64,000 nt of DNA from Saturnia japonica (lineage: Eukaryota > Arthropoda > Insecta > Lepidoptera > Saturniidae), in the NCBI GenBank assembly GCA_033032175.1, contig CM065309.1, positions 9,300,001 to 9,364,000 of the forward strand, in the 5' to 3' direction. The position numbers and the translations under genes are program-made. Numbering within the stretch: the first letter of the stretch is position 1; every line of letters begins with the position of its first letter. Shown piece after piece: positions 43,465 to 55,890 of this stretch. The notes under the pieces were generated by a model. The model had not been told where the DNA came from. It was given only the letters and a program-made list of their open reading frames with translations, and did no database searches.

Positions 43465-46020
43465 GTAAGTTTATGTAATTAGATTTTATTCATTGAAACA
43501 TGTTGGTCATTTTGAATTGTTTGGTACGAATTGGTGGTTGAAACTGTTGAAAGGGGTTGAAATCGATAGAGATTACATCCCTAATTATAATGGCACCACT
43601 CTCATTACAAGGTAATTCGTTGTTTTAGATAATATGAATAAAAACCAGTCTAACCTCAAAATCTGAATAATGTTAGTTGCTAATACAAAAACTCTGAAAT
43701 GAAAAGCTAAATTACGATTTGGTAATTTTATTCTGTCACCATACAAATATTTTACTTATTAAAAACCCCCCAGACCAAAAATAAACACCTACATAGACTG
43801 AACTGCATTTGTGTAGTAATAGGAGCATAAATAGTAAGTTAATTAATGCAATATTTCAAAATGTATTGTTTTCTTATTATGTTGTTCTACTAATGTAGCT
43901 AATACTATGCACTTTTTTATATTTTTATGGTTCTAATAAATATAAAATACTGAAAAATGAATTATACACTAAATTTCTTATATAAGTACAAAATATAAAT
44001 TATGTTCTTATACTAAAAGTGATACTATACTTTTATTTAACCCTTTTTGGCCCATATGTTGTTAGACTTAAAATAATGTTTCCACATTTATTTTTGTAGT
44101 GTTGTGCTACCATATACTTTGAAGTACAATTATTTAAATTGTATGATTTTATATATTGAGCTGAAGAATTACCTTCTAGGGAAGCATACACCATCGAAGA
44201 CCACATCATCACTTACAATCAGGTGAGATAGTGGTCAAACGCAAGCCTATCCATAGTAAAATAAAAAACTACAGAATGCCTTCAATCAGTTATTGTAAAG
44301 ACAAAAATGCTTGTTGTGGGTGATCCTTAAATGACAGATATATGCTCTTGCTGACATTTTTGTAGGTCTTTTTAATTCTTTTGCTCCTCACATAACAGAA
44401 ATGTATGTTAAATTGGCAAATTTGCCATCCAAGGGAGCTGATAGGTTAAGATCTAAAATTATGTACAACATTCATTTATATAATCTCTCTCTCTCTTATG
44501 GTTTGCTTAGCATAACCCATTTAAGGGTTCCAGAATCATTTTTTTACCGAATTGATTTTTATTTGCATGGAGCCCTAATTCTTTTTCTAAAATAAAAGTA
44601 GCCAAGTTACTTCTTATAACATCAGCTATCTGCCAGTGAAAGTCCCATCAAAATTGGTCAAACCATTTTGGAGATTACAAACATGAAGACAAACAAAAAA
44701 TTTTAAAATTGTTTTTTTCTTCTAAGTACCCTATAAACTTTCATATGTATTTAGTAAAAAGCTGTTATTTTGCCATTACAAACAGACACTTCAAATTTAT
44801 TTTGAAACAATTATAAGGAATACAACTATGTATTACATTAATTATGTAATATATATGACATAATTATGTAGGGAATAATGAGGTAATAGGGTTAGGGAAG
44901 TTTTGCAAGACATTGTTAAAAAAAGGAAACAAATTATGCAACCAAATTAAGTACCAGAACTTTTATCATTCAGTTGTGGATTGTATTAATTAATGCCTTA
45001 TTTCATGAATTTTAAGATGAAAGTGGAATACAGAAGATTTCACAATGTTTGTTTATGTTAGTATTATTCATTCTAAATGTTCAACATTCGAGTAATGGGA
45101 GCGCTTCTAGCTCCCATTACCCCTTTCAAGAAAGTAATTCTAATCTAATGGAATATATTTTGTTTTTGCAAAAATTCTAAATGTTTTAAGTCTTCATCCA
45201 CAAATATTTAAATAGTCTGCAAAGACAAAAAAAATATCAAAGAACATTCAGAAGATTTTACTAGTACCCCAAGTAGAATACCGAATTAAGGATTAAAACT
45301 AAAGAAGTAAACAAAACATAAAGAAGGCAACTAGAAACTTGTTCTATGACAACACAACTGAGGAATCATCTGTTGGTGAAAATAATAATATATATGATAA
45401 TGATTCTGAATACACAGAAGTTCGTCTTGAATACATAATAATAATATTTTTAACGGACTTAAAAAAAAGACAGAGATTACTCTATTCTATTTTTTTTAAT
45501 GGATGTTAAGCCTTAATTTTTTTGTTTATAGACCAATTATTTTCTCATTTGAAAGGGTATAATATACTAATATACCTCAAGGGTGGTCTTATTTTAATTT
45601 TATTGGCATAGGACCTTAGGCTTTGAAGATACACTAGGAAACTTCAAAATAAATGAAGTTGGTTTTCTTTATTAATAAAAATTGTTTTGTAAGAGATTTG
45701 TTGAATTTTAACTTCTTACTTTTTTAACTGATTATATTGTGAACGTTTACTTATTTTTTGAATTAAAAAATTAATAAAAAGTTGATGTTTTTATAGTACT
45801 CTTACTTTTTATTACCTGTCTACAATCCCGAGGTTATATCAAGATCCCAGGATTACAAAAAAGGGCTGGGATCGAATCCTTTAGTCAAACTGTATGCAAC
45901 TGTCAATCTTAAATCTGTTTTAATGATTTCAATATGTTTTAAAGATTTGATTCAAGCCAGGGTGGCCAAATTAGTTACAAGCCAATATTAATAACTGATT
46001 GTTTTTTAGTCAAATTAGTT
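43465..46020 (+). other. Intron 2, left part
   Basis: AT-rich intron with no coding exon seen. It holds a copy of the dispersed repeat (43,525-43,690) and a LINE-tail-like block in reverse at 44,600-44,690 ('cagctatctgccagtgaaag'), the counterpart of 12,500-12,550. 45,090-45,125 has a short inverted phrase, 'atgggagcgcttctagctcccatt'-like halves, that could fold. Confidence 0.5.
43525..43690 (+). repeat. Copy of the 37.8-kb dispersed repeat
   Basis: 'tttggtacgaattggtggtt' through 'ctcattacaaggtaattcg' parallels the complement of 37,790-37,925. Its frame is broken by a stop after ITR. It lies just inside intron 2. Confidence 0.6.
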
Positions 46021-46024
46021 AAAA

Positions 46025-47292
46025 ACAGTTTATAATATTACATATGAAATTGGCGTTTTGTTGAACTGGCCACTTTGATCTCAAATATTTGGTGTTTCGT
46101 TAGGAATAGCAAATTCAAATTTAGGCTTGTATATTTGTGTTTCGAAATTAGTGATTCATTTGTTTTCTTTTGCACCATTTGGTTTTCCTTTGGCATCCTT
46201 CTTTTCACAAAATGAAAAACATAAAATATCGCGTTATTTACAAATATGAGGTCCACCGTGGCATCAGCGCTGGAGAAACAGCTTGAATGATTAATGATGT
46301 GTATAGAGAAGCTACTGTAAAAGAAAGCACGGTTCGTTCTTGGTTCCAACATTTTCGATATGGAAATTTTGATATACGAAACAAACCCCGTGGACGGCCC
46401 TGGCCGGAGACCCCAGTTGATAATGAAGAATTAAAGGAAGGCGGTCGTGGAAGAGGTTCCATCGCAAACCACGTCGGAGTTTGCGGCAGGCGTCGGTGTG
46501 AGTGATAAAACAATTTTAATTCACTTGAAACAAATTGGAAAACTTAAAAAGCTCAAGAAATGGGTACCGCATGAAGTGACTGAAGCACACAAACAATCAC
46601 GCATTGAGTGCTGCGTTACATTACTCAACGGTCACAATAACGGGGGAATTTTGAAGTAACAATATTTGTGACGAAAAGAGGATTCTTTATTACAATCGGA
46701 AATACTCATCACAGTGGTTGAACCCAGGAAAAACGGCCAAATCCTGTCCCAAGCGAAAGTTGATTCAGAAAAAGATACTGGTGAGTGTTTGGTAGACCAG
46801 TGATGGTGTCATACATTGCAGCTTCCTAAGATCTGGCCAGATGATAACGGCAGATCTGTATTGTCAACAATTGCAAACCACGATGGAAAAGCTAGCTGTT
46901 AAACAACCGAGACTGGTTAATCTCTCTAGCCCACTGCTGCTTAAGGACAACGCTAGACCCAATACTTCACGACAGATGGTCGCTAAATTAGAGGAACTGC
47001 GGATGAAATATCTCCGATACCCACCATACTCCCGGACCTTGTTCCAACAGATTACCATTTTTTCGGTATTTGGACAATTTCTTGCAAGGGGAAAAAATTA
47101 ATTCCGATGAGGCTGTTCAAACCGCTTTCAAAGATTTTATTGATTCTCGCTCCCACTATTTTTTCAGCAATGTAATCAATGAACTACCTGTAAAATAGCG
47201 AAAGTGCATAGATAATAAAGGTACATACTTCGATTGATTAAATGTATAATTTCATAATAATTTTCTCGTTTTACTTTTTAAAAGACCTAATA
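46025..47292 (+). mobile_element. Decayed mariner in intron 2
   Basis: The left end ('ttacatatgaaattggcgtt', 46,037) and right end ('ctttttaaaagacctaatac', 47,273) are weak inverted repeats of the cecropia-type mariner. The plus strand reads ATVKESTVRSWFQHFRYGNF, TSEFAAGVGVSDKTILIHLK and KKWVPHEVTEAHKQSRIECC, then frame changes. KDNARPNTSRQMVAKLEEL carries the second catalytic Asp. The third catalytic region is scrambled (PPYSRTLFQQ). It is inactive, and closely related to the fragment at 53,278-54,107. Confidence 0.82.
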
Positions 47293-47352
47293 CTTAATAA
47301 GAGATACTTTATTTCTTATTTTCTATACCAATGGTATTATAAGTAAAAAGGT
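47293..47352. repeat. Left arm of an inverted duplication around the BEL LTR
   Basis: 'tataccaatggtattataag' with its flanks is the complement of 48,425-48,475 ('cttataataccattggtata'). The left arm has an extra ~14 bp ('taagagatacttta'). The arms lie about 1.07 kb apart and enclose the BEL LTR. Confidence 0.75.
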
Positions 47353-47482
47353 GCTGATAGGTTACCTACATTATATTTTCACAAGACAAATGGCACTCTA
47401 CTGCACACATACATATTTGTTTACATGAGGAAGTGGGAAAGCATGTTTTTAATATCAGCGGCAAAAATTAGATGACTATACC

Positions 47483-48345
47483 TGTTGGCGACAGAACTGT
47501 TATTTTTGTGTCTTGTGTTAAGTTATTATGTTATATTATTGTGTTTATGTGTTATGATAAAATAGATTGATATGGATGATATTATAGAGAAACGTTAGCG
47601 ACTACGCTACATTATAAGTTGCATGTTATGTATTAAGTTGTATATAAATGCTTATGTATTGTGTGTCACATATATGGAAATAGAACTAATATAGAATAGA
47701 TAAATGCATAGAATAAGTCAATAGAGTAAGGATATTCAACGTTATAAAAACTTTACGAACGGAAAACGGTGATGCCGCCCGTAAATTGCATTGTTTTTGG
47801 CTTATGTATGGAATATGTACTTGATGTATATAATATGTGAATGCTCAATGGATAGGTAATACGACAAGGAATATTTTGACATATAACATGTATACACAAT
47901 ATATATAATGAAATAAATATAGAGCGATTAACAGGGCGACCAAAGTGAAAACTAAAATTAAAACACGAATTAAAGCGGGGCTCTCTTTACGGTCACTCTC
48001 CGAACTACTTAAGCTCGAAGAGGCGCCGTATGGGGCACGGCGCAAATCATCGAGTACAAGTAACTACAAGCAACAGGAAGAAAGCTTTGGTCGTCCTGCA
48101 AACAGCAAACAAGATTTCGACTTTTATTGAAGACCCGGCACCTCAAGCGGTCGTGTATTATTGCACCCCCCGGACCCCCTAACTAACATCGCGTCCCACT
48201 GGCATCCGTACGGCGTCTACGAGACGGGCATCCGGCGTAACAAAACGCCCGTCCAAACCGGGGAAGCGTCACCCCCTCCCCCTCTCCTCCTTCACGCAGA
48301 GTGGAAGTGACGCGTACCCAACAATACCTTTGTTTCGAGCCATGT
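47483..48345 (+). mobile_element. BEL/Pao LTR plus leader in intron 2
   Basis: The LTR starts 'tgttggcgacagaactgtta' at 47,483 and ends about 48,104. The leader follows ('tcaagcggtcgtgtattatt', 'ggcatccgtacggcgtctac'), matching the BEL leader at 26,299-26,060 and then stopping. No gag remains. It is thus a 5' LTR with about 240 bp of the internal region, and is older than, or diverged from, the copy at 26.3 kb. Confidence 0.8.
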
Positions 48346-48424
48346 AATCTGGGTTGGGTAACTAGTACAGTTTTAACGGACCATTTACAGAGAGAGAGAG
48401 ATTTATTTCCATATGACTTTCTAC

Positions 48425-48475
48425 GCCTTTTTACTTATAATACCATTGGTATAGAATATAAGAAATTAAGTATTA
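48425..48475. repeat. Right arm of the inverted duplication
   Basis: This is the complement of 47,293-47,352. It ends in 'taagtattaggtcc', the same junction sequence as the right end of the mariner at 47,285, so the duplication includes a mariner end. Confidence 0.75.
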
Positions 48476-48669
48476 GGTCCTTTTTAAGTGGTATCAAATA
48501 CCCTATTGGATTCCACAATTCTAATGTATATAGTTCATTGATTAGCAATACTGGTCTACAGCTTTCTTGATTCCCCTATAGCCAAATTCCTTATAGTACT
48601 GACAGAATTAATGGAAGAGCAGTTTTTTACAAAATAAAAGATTTTTAAAATATTCCTTCTGGGTTTTAT

Positions 48670-48900
48670 TTATTTTCAAATATTACAGTGAGTGGATTTC
48701 ATTTTTAACGCCTTCGGTTGTAACGACTGTTTGGTTATAACGACGAAACACTTCAACTTCCTTATATATAAAATATACTTTCAGAGGAAAATTATGTGGC
48801 TGTAGCGACTTCTGATGTAACGTCGATTGTGGGTATAGCGATTGGTTTTTATAACCCCTTCGTAACAAGTTTCTAGAAATCCCTTGCAGATATTGCGACA
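48670..48900. mobile_element. Possible pogo/Tigger-type transposon fragment
   Basis: Repeated phrases such as 'ggttgtaacgactgtttggt', 'tataacgacgaaacac' and 'tgtaacgtcgattgtgggta' resemble the terminal region of pogo-type elements, where 'ataacgac' motifs recur. No transposase and no partner end are visible. Confidence 0.35.
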
Positions 48901-49131
48901 GAGTCTACACACAAATACTGAGTCAACAAACACATTCAAAGTCAAAGAAACAGTCAAAACAAACATACACAGAATCATAAAGCATTCTTTTATTTTGTTT
49001 GTATACACAGATGGTCAGCAATTATAATAATTCGCTTTTATTTTAACAGAAATCCACTGTTCTTTTAAGTATACAAATCAATATCAAATAATATTTAATA
49101 ATATTTAGTTTTATTGGTAACATATTTTTAG

Positions 49132-49456
49132 ATCTGATAGAAAACTTCGAAAAATTTTCGCTAAAAGAAATGGAAATGTGGCTACGAAAAAAATTGCTTT
49201 TGATTCTTTTACTGATATAAAAAGTGAAATTGGGCCAATTTCAATGAAAACTGAACCAAAATGGGAGATGGAAATTGATATTAACAATGGTAATTTATCA
49301 AAGCCAGTAGAAACTATTGATGGAAAGGATATTGTAATAGCTAATACTGTAATAAGAAAAGTGGATCCGAATAATTCTGTAGAAACAAAACCCGAAACTA
49401 TAGATGAAGATGTTAATGTAACTTGGAAAAAAACTAGTCCCATTGATGATATAGAG
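49132..49456 (+). CDS. ZAD zinc-finger gene, exon 3 (linker)
   Basis: The acceptor is 'catatttttag|atct' and the donor 'atagag|gtaagg', phase 0. The split Arg codon joins correctly to exon 2. About 108 residues follow (SDRKLRKIFAKRNG..., SEIGPISMKTEPKWEMEIDI, ..., PETIDEDVNVTWKKTSPIDD). It is hydrophilic, acidic and without a known domain, as expected for the variable linker between ZAD and fingers. No in-frame stop occurs, and splice phases match on both sides. Confidence 0.85.
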
Positions 49457-50023
49457 GTAAGGAGATAAAGCGTTGTTTCAGTAACATTGTAACATTTAAT
49501 AAGGAATGTATGTTGTGAGCAATCTTTTTTACTTTTTTATTTGCTTAATCATATCTCAGTGAACATGAGTGGTTGGTGTTTGCATTTGGTTACTATGTAT
49601 CATACATGGTTTATTTCCTCTGGCAACCTTACCTTACAATCAGTTGTGTATCGGTTGTATTGGTTTATGTAGACCATAAACACTAATATTATTCGCAATT
49701 TAGTATTGATAATCTTCTAGCTTATTTATTTAAAGTACATTTTAGTTTTACTGAACTGATGTAAGCCTTTCTTTGTTTAAGTTATCAGCGCTTCCTTTGA
49801 AATATGAAATAAGTAAAACCATTTTAATTTTATTGGATTCCTCATACACTTAATATATGTAATTGATTTCTTTACCCTCCATAATCACTACCTAACCTGT
49901 GTGTACAGATGTGTATGTATGAGACGCATTGTATTCTATATTATATTCAAACTGACGAAAAGCATATTAATCAACCACTTTGTAGTTCAAAAGGGTATCA
50001 AAAAACTCTCAGCATATTTTCAG

Positions 50024-50240
50024 GAAGAGTATTTAGATGATGCGTTTCAAGATGATTTTGATGATGATGATTATATTCCGCCAACTGAAAAACAAAAGAG
50101 TCGATTCAAAGAGCCAAAACTATCTGAAATAAAAGTATTCAAAGGGAAGCCTGTGATACGAAAAATAAAAGTAATTAAGAAAATTAGAGATGATTATGAT
50201 GGCAGTGAGAAACATCCAAGAACGACATCAATAACTTGCT
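50024..50240 (+). CDS. ZAD zinc-finger gene, exon 4 (acidic then basic linker)
   Basis: The acceptor is 'agcatattttcag|gaag' and the donor 'acttgct|gtaagt', phase 1. It starts EEYLDDAFQDDFDDDDYIPP, a strongly acidic run, and becomes basic (KLSEIKVFKGKPVIRKIKVI). The acidic stretch could act in protein contacts, and the lysine-rich part may serve in nuclear import or DNA contact; both are inferences. If the intron were retained a stop would come three codons later. Confidence 0.85.
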
Positions 50241-50741
50241 GTAAGTAATAGTAACTTTCTTTACAGGCAGTGGGATTATGTACTTTGCAAACACAATTTT
50301 AAATGATAATTTTTCTTAAATCTCTCTTCATATACATAGTGCTAAAAATGATTGTGTAGTTGTGGTGGTTTCTTTTTAAGTTTTACCTGTAAGAAATACG
50401 GTTTTACGGTGAGTTTGGATTGGTGACATCAATATTTTAAAAACACAATAAAGTAGCAACATATGAAATGTCATTTTACTCCATGGGAATAAAAAACGCA
50501 CTGTACCTATCATCTACTCACTACTTGCCGCGGCGAGAAGCATAATTTCAGTTTAATTTACCGCACTTACTATCACGGGAATATCGGGAGTGTATTGACG
50601 CTTGCACCCATATAACCCAGCGGCTAGTTTTTTCGGCAAGCCCGCAGGTTATACCGCTGGAATAGTGTGTAGGAGCCTTTAGATTAACCAGATAGTAATA
50701 TATTATTTTATTAATTTGTCTATATCTAAGTAACATAATAA

Positions 50742-51660
50742 TAGGTTGGGGAAAAAGTTTTTTCGAATTTTGATATGAAAACTCAAGACATTTTTTTCAA
50801 AGTTTATTTACAGTATATATGTGCCGTTTTGTTCGACGACTTTCTGCCAGTTTGTAGGTAGAGACATGCTCCCATTGCTGTAGAAACTTTGGGACTTCTG
50901 AACATAAAAAACGGGTCAAATAATTTGGCAGTCCTCTCTTGATGTTAACCTTACGGAATCTAAAGAATTCTGAAGAAACCGAAACAGGTGAAAATCTGAA
51001 GGTGCAAGGTCAGGGCTATATGGTGGATGTACTAACACCTCCCAGCCAAACTCTCTTAATTTTTGCTGAGTAGCTAAAGATGTGTGTGGTTCTAACGTTA
51101 TCGTGATGAAAGAGCACACCCTTCCTGTTGATTAATTCCGACCGTATTCTCTCAACTGCTTCTTTTAATCTCATCAGTTGTTGGCCGTAGAGATCCGAAT
51201 CGATGGTTTTGCTGGGCGGTAAAAGCTCATAATGAACAATGCCCTTCCAGTCCCACCATACACACAGCATCACCTTATTTCGAGTTAGCCCAGGTTTAGC
51301 CACAGTCTGTGATGCCTGGCCGACCTTAGACCACGACTTTTTTCGCACGTTTTTGTCGTACGTGATCCACTTTTCATCGCCAGTTATCAATCTCTTCAAT
51401 AACGGCTCGGTTTCATTGCGTCTCAATAATGAATCGAAAATGAGTACACGGTTCATTAGGTTTCTTTCAGTGAGCTCGTGTGGCACCCAAATATCGAGCT
51501 TTTTGGTATAGCCAGCTTTCTTCAAATGGGTTAAAACTGTTTTGTAGTCAATTTCCAGTTCTTCAGCTACATCGTAACTACTGATATGCCGATGTTGCTC
51601 CACTTTTTTAAAAATGGCGTCCATTTTATTCCTAACAGGGCGACCAGAGCGAGGTGCATT
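50742..51660 (-). mobile_element. Irritans-type mariner, 5'-truncated, in intron 4
   Basis: The 3' inverted repeat 'taggttggggaaaaagtttt' at 50,742 is typical of irritans mariners in insects. The minus strand reads YDVAEELEIDYKTVLTHLKK, WVPHELTERN, LITGDEKWITYDKN (first Asp), KPGLTRNKVMLCVWWDWKGI and VLFHHDN (second Asp). After a frame change near 51,085 it reads VHPPYSPDLAPSDFHLFRFL (third Asp). The N-terminal end and the second inverted repeat are missing beyond 51,660. It is inactive through frameshift and truncation. Confidence 0.9.
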
Positions 51661-51739
51661 TAGCCTAACCGGCTTGATGGATTAGACCTACGCTGTGTGG
51701 TTAACTGGTTAGGTTATGTTATGTTATGTGGACTCCATC

Positions 51740-51940
51740 TGTTCGCACTTAGGCTGAATTATATAGAGTGTACTCAGCCTTAGCTCAACCTAGCTTAGCT
51801 CAAACTTCGCTAAGTATCGTTTCGATACCGCATCGGGACTGTAAATTTCTATTTCGGAACATAAGTCCGAGATGAGTCTGAGCAAAGTCTGAATACGGTC
51901 TATAGATATATATAGATTTCAGCCTTAGACTCTTGCTAGG
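51740..51940. mobile_element. ~200-bp MITE in intron 4
   Basis: The ends are inverted relatives: 'taggctgaattatatagagt' on the left, and the complement of 'tatatagatttcagcctta' on the right. The interior shares 'caaacttcgctaagtat' and 'cgataccgcatcgggactgt' with the larger relative at 28,375-29,037. It has no coding capacity. Confidence 0.65.
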
Positions 51941-51984
51941 TCGGCTATTCTAGCCAGCCCAACTCCGACCAGACAGAGCAGACC

Positions 51985-52669
51985 TGCGGCATTCACAGGT
52001 TTCTTGAAGCGACCTCGGGTTTTTGAGGATTTCCGCTCGTTGGGTTGGTTTCTTTACCTTCCATGCATGCTCTGCACATGGGGCTGTCAGTGACACCTAG
52101 AACATGACGGTGTTTGTTAAGTGAACAATAGTGATTCTGTTGTTCTTCGACGCAGCCACTAGCGAATCTGATTGAACGGCAGAGGCAATATGGGTGAGGA
52201 CCTAGCCGCAAACTGCTTGAACCTCTCTTTGCCGGTTCATCTGCTGCGTCATTGCCCAGTGGTCCGCTGTGTCTTTTTATCCACTGTAGGGTTACTTTGT
52301 AGTTAGTTGTAACCCGTTCCAATGCTTTGTGACACTCGTTTATAAGCTCAGAGTCGTGTATCTTATTCTCCAGGGCTCGGAGAGAATTCTTTTTATTTGG
52401 TTCTCTATTTTCCTATTCAGCACCGCGTTTGCCGCCTCAGTAATGGCTACACATTCATATGGAAACTGTGGTCCTAATGCTATTGATATTTTAATGTGTA
52501 GATCACAGGAATATACCCTGGGGCCTGTTCCTGTATCAGTTTTCGAACCATTAATATAATACCATACCATACCATAATATACTGGGATATAGGTAATTCG
52601 ACAAAATCCTGTTCGGAGGTGATAGAGGTGACTATTTGCGATAATTTTTACCCCATATGCATTATACAA
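51985..52669 (-). pseudogene. RNase H fragment of a LINE in intron 4
   Basis: The minus strand reads WYYINGSKTDTGTGPRVYSC, YECVAITEAANAVLN and, further on, VTLQWIKRHSGPLGNDAADE. This is the RNase H fold of insect LINEs (family pattern TDGSKT ... AEI.A ... W.P.H.G..GNE.AD). The first catalytic Asp of the GSKT motif reads Asn. A frame change lies near 52,330. A CxxC-type piece (CRACMEGKE) follows toward 52,060. Confidence 0.7.
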
Positions 52670-52676
52670 AAGTGGA

Positions 52677-54317
52677 CAGGGCCGCCTTTACCCGGAGGTG
52701 CAAGGGGTGCGAGGCACCCGGGCGCAGAGTCCTAGGGGGGGGGCAAGCCGACCGCCATAAGTTTTGATAGGTATCTACTAGCCTACTACCACAACAACCC
52801 TGACTAACACTGTAGCCCACGCTAGCCGAGCCGTGTTAGTTATTTAATTAAAAATAAAGGTACCAGTAACATTATTCAATAATCATTAGGTAGGTATCGT
52901 TTCAGTGAAGACACATAATGTTGTTTCGACACTTATCATACCGCTCGCGCTCACAAAGCGCAAGTCAATTCAGTTCTTTATTACTATTAAAATTAAATAA
53001 AAAGTATATTACTAATTACTCCCAGTATCTTAGATACACTTTTGCCATTTTAATGGAAGTTCATTGACGCCTCTGCTATAGAAATCCTTAGCACGGGAAT
53101 CGATGAACTCATAAAAGGCGTTGTTTCCTCTGTAAAAAGTTATCCAAATTGCGAAATAAAAGGAAATCAATTCCCAGTGAACACATTTATGTCAATGTGA
53201 TATCTTAATGACATCCAGCAATATCACGCGTTATGTAACAAAAATTTACTGGTAATAAGTTTCGCAAATATACCATCGCAAACCACGTCAGAGTTAACGG
53301 CAGGCTTCGGTGTTAGTGATAAAACAATTTTAATTCACATGAAATAAATTGGACAACTGAAAAAGCTCGAGAAATGGGTACCGCATAAAGTGACTGAAGC
53401 ACACGAACAAACACGCATTGAGTGCTGCGTTACATTACTCAACGGTCACAATAACGAGGGAATTTTGAATCGTATTGTTACTTGTGACGAAAAGTGGATC
53501 CTTTATTACAATCGGAAATACTCATCACAGTGTTGAACCCAGGACCACCGGCCAAATCCTGTCCCAAGCGAAATTTGACTCAGAAGAAGATACTGGGGAG
53601 TGTTTAGTGGACCAGTGCTGGTGTCATACACTGCAACTTCCTAAGATCTGGCCAGACGATAACGACAGATCTGTATTGTCAACAATTGCAAACCATGATG
53701 GAAAAGCTAGCCGTTAAACAACCGAGACTGGTCAATCCCTCTAGCCCACTGCTGCTTCAGGACAACGCTAGACCCCATACTTCACAACGGATTGTCGCTA
53801 AATTAGAGGAACTGCGGTTAAAATATCTCCGATACCCACCATACTTCCGGACCTTGCTCCAACAGATTACCACTTTTTTTTCGGAATTTGGACAATTTCT
53901 TGAAAGGAAAAAAAAAAATCAATTCCCATGAGGCTATTTTTTCCCACTATTTTTTCAGCAATGGAATCAATGAACTACCTATAAAATGGCGAAAGTGCTT
54001 AGATAATAATGGTACATACTTCGATTGGTTGTAATATGTATAATTTCATACAATTTTTTGTTTTTTACTTTTTCCATATAAAACGTTAATTTCATATCTA
54101 AGGACCCAATATTTACATACCTATAAGTACTTAAAAATCTGAAATTAATAAAAGTTATTTACGGTCAACCATATGTTCAAGACTCAAGATAGATTAGCAA
54201 ACTTGACATCGTAAGTATAAAAATATTCCAACTCAAATGTCCGAAAAATTAAGTTAGTTTTAGTTTAAAAAAAATAACTTTCGCACGCTGGCGCTGAGTA
54301 TGCTTAAGATGGCCCTG
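52677..54317. mobile_element. Possible hAT-like element with nested mariner
   Basis: CAGGGCCGCCTTTACC at 52,677 and the complement of its partner end (CAGGGCCATCTTAAGC, ending at 54,317) share 'cagggcc..ctt'. Flanking 8-mers 'aaagtgga' and 'aaagagaa' differ at two positions and could be a decayed target duplication. There is no transposase of its own; a mariner fragment fills much of the right half. The hAT assignment is tentative. Confidence 0.4.
53273..54110 (+). mobile_element. Mariner fragment in intron 4 (relative of 46-kb mariner)
   Basis: 'ccatcgcaaaccacgtcaga' parallels 46,459, and the sequence follows that mariner to the right inverted repeat 'gttaatttcatatctaagga' (54,084). The plus strand reads WVPHKVTEAHEQTRIECCVT, IVTCDEKWILYYNRKYSS (first Asp) and LLLQDNARPHTSQRIVAKLE (second Asp). 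The third catalytic region is scrambled (PPYFRTLLQQITT). A deletion near 53,930 removes part of the C-terminus. The 5' end is missing. Confidence 0.8.
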
Positions 54318-54920
54318 AAAGAGAACCATAATTGAGTTATCATGTTTTTTAGCTTTTTAATAAGTCAAAAATGCAACATCAAAAGTTTATTTAAAAAAAA
54401 AAGTATCAGTTTAAATCACATTTTTTGTTATGATTTATAAAAACAATTAAACACTGGTTATTTATCAATATTAAAACAACAATTATCGGTCCAAATTTGA
54501 AAATGCGAGACGAGAAACGATATTATTTCATTATTATATTGAGATTTATTTCTACTAAAATGCCTTAAAAACAAAAAAACTTTATGAAACTTGGCTTGTA
54601 GATTATTTTAAAAACATAGCCATTTTCTTATCTCTCCAACAATGCATAACAACTAGGAACTTATTCTAAGAAACTGAAAAAAAAATATCACAAAGGAAGC
54701 AGGTGGAAATTCGTATTTAAACTAAACTTAAAATCGCTGTTTGAATATCCTGCAAATAGGTTTAATGCATACCTACCCGAGTCAAACCAGGAAGAAAACT
54801 GGCAGGTTAAGAACAAAAAGTTTTCATTTTTCAAAAACTTTTCACGCGTGCATTGGTTTTGTTTCACAAATTGGCGCAGTGTTTTTTGAAATACATATAC
54901 TCACGATTGTACTTTAATTT

Positions 54921-55890
54921 TTGGAAGAACTTAATCAAAATGAACAACGTATGTTTCAAAATAATTACACAAATGAAGAATACGCCGATATTGTGCTTTA
55001 TTACGACTTTTGCAACGGTAACAGTGAAGATGCTAGTCAAGATTATTCGCGTCGGTTCCCTAATCGTCAGTTACCCTATGTATCCGTTTTCAATGGAGTG
55101 TATAGGCGAATCCGAGAAACTGGTAGTGTTCAGAGACGACAAATTAATGTCGGTAGACCCCCAGTCCATGTTGTTAATTACGAAGAGGATATTCTGCAAG
55201 AATTTGTCGATGAACCAACAATTTCAACAAACACCGCCGCAACGCAACTCTCTGTAACACAATGGAAACCGTGGTCTACAGTGCATAATGCAGGATTCTA
55301 TCCTTACCATTATACTTCTGTGCGAGTTATTCACGAAGAGGACTCTGAAAGGAAAGTTGCTTTCTGTAGATTCATATTAAATGCGGATTTAGAAAACGCG
55401 TCTTTTTAGAAGAAAATCCTATGGTCCAGCGAATCCAAATTCGATCAAGATGGGATGGGATTACTACTAACTACCACGATGTACATTATTGGAGTGAGAC
55501 AGTGTACAAAAATCCTAATTGAAAGCGGCCAAATGAGTCGTAACGCCGTTTTGTCCGTCAATGTGTGGATGGAAATAATTGACGATAATTTAATCGGACC
55601 ACATTTTTTACCGAGAAATCTAAATGCTCCAGCTTAGGAAAAAATTTTGACAAATGAAATGTTTGACCTCCTCCTTGAAGACGTGTCTTTGTTCGATGCT
55701 TGTTAGCCATTTTCCTAATCGTTGGATAGGGCGAGGAGGACCTATTGCGTGGCCTGCGAGGAGTTCGGACTTAACGCCGGTTGATTTATATGTCTGGGGT
55801 CACATGAAATCCTTAGTTTACGACGTCTCGCGTGTGTCATTCGCGGAAGAACTCAAAGCAAGAATTATAAACAGCAAATACGATGCGGAA
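54921..55890 (+). pseudogene. DUF4817-type (IS630/Tc1-like) transposase remnant in intron 4
   Basis: The frame 54,921-55,409 reads YTNEEYADIVLYYDFCNGNS, then YSRRFPNRQLPYVSVF and RRIRETGSVQRRQINVGRPP. This is the DUF4817 DNA-binding region that precedes a Tc1-like catalytic domain in insect elements. After a stop at 55,409 it continues ILWSSESKFDQDG, where the first catalytic Asp (DES) reads Ser. Next are VLSVNVWMEIIDDNLIGPHF, and, after a deletion that removes the second Asp region, PNRWIGRGGPIAWPARSSDL followed by TPVDLYVWGHMKSLVYDV. It is clearly dead. Inverted repeats were not identified. Confidence 0.82.
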
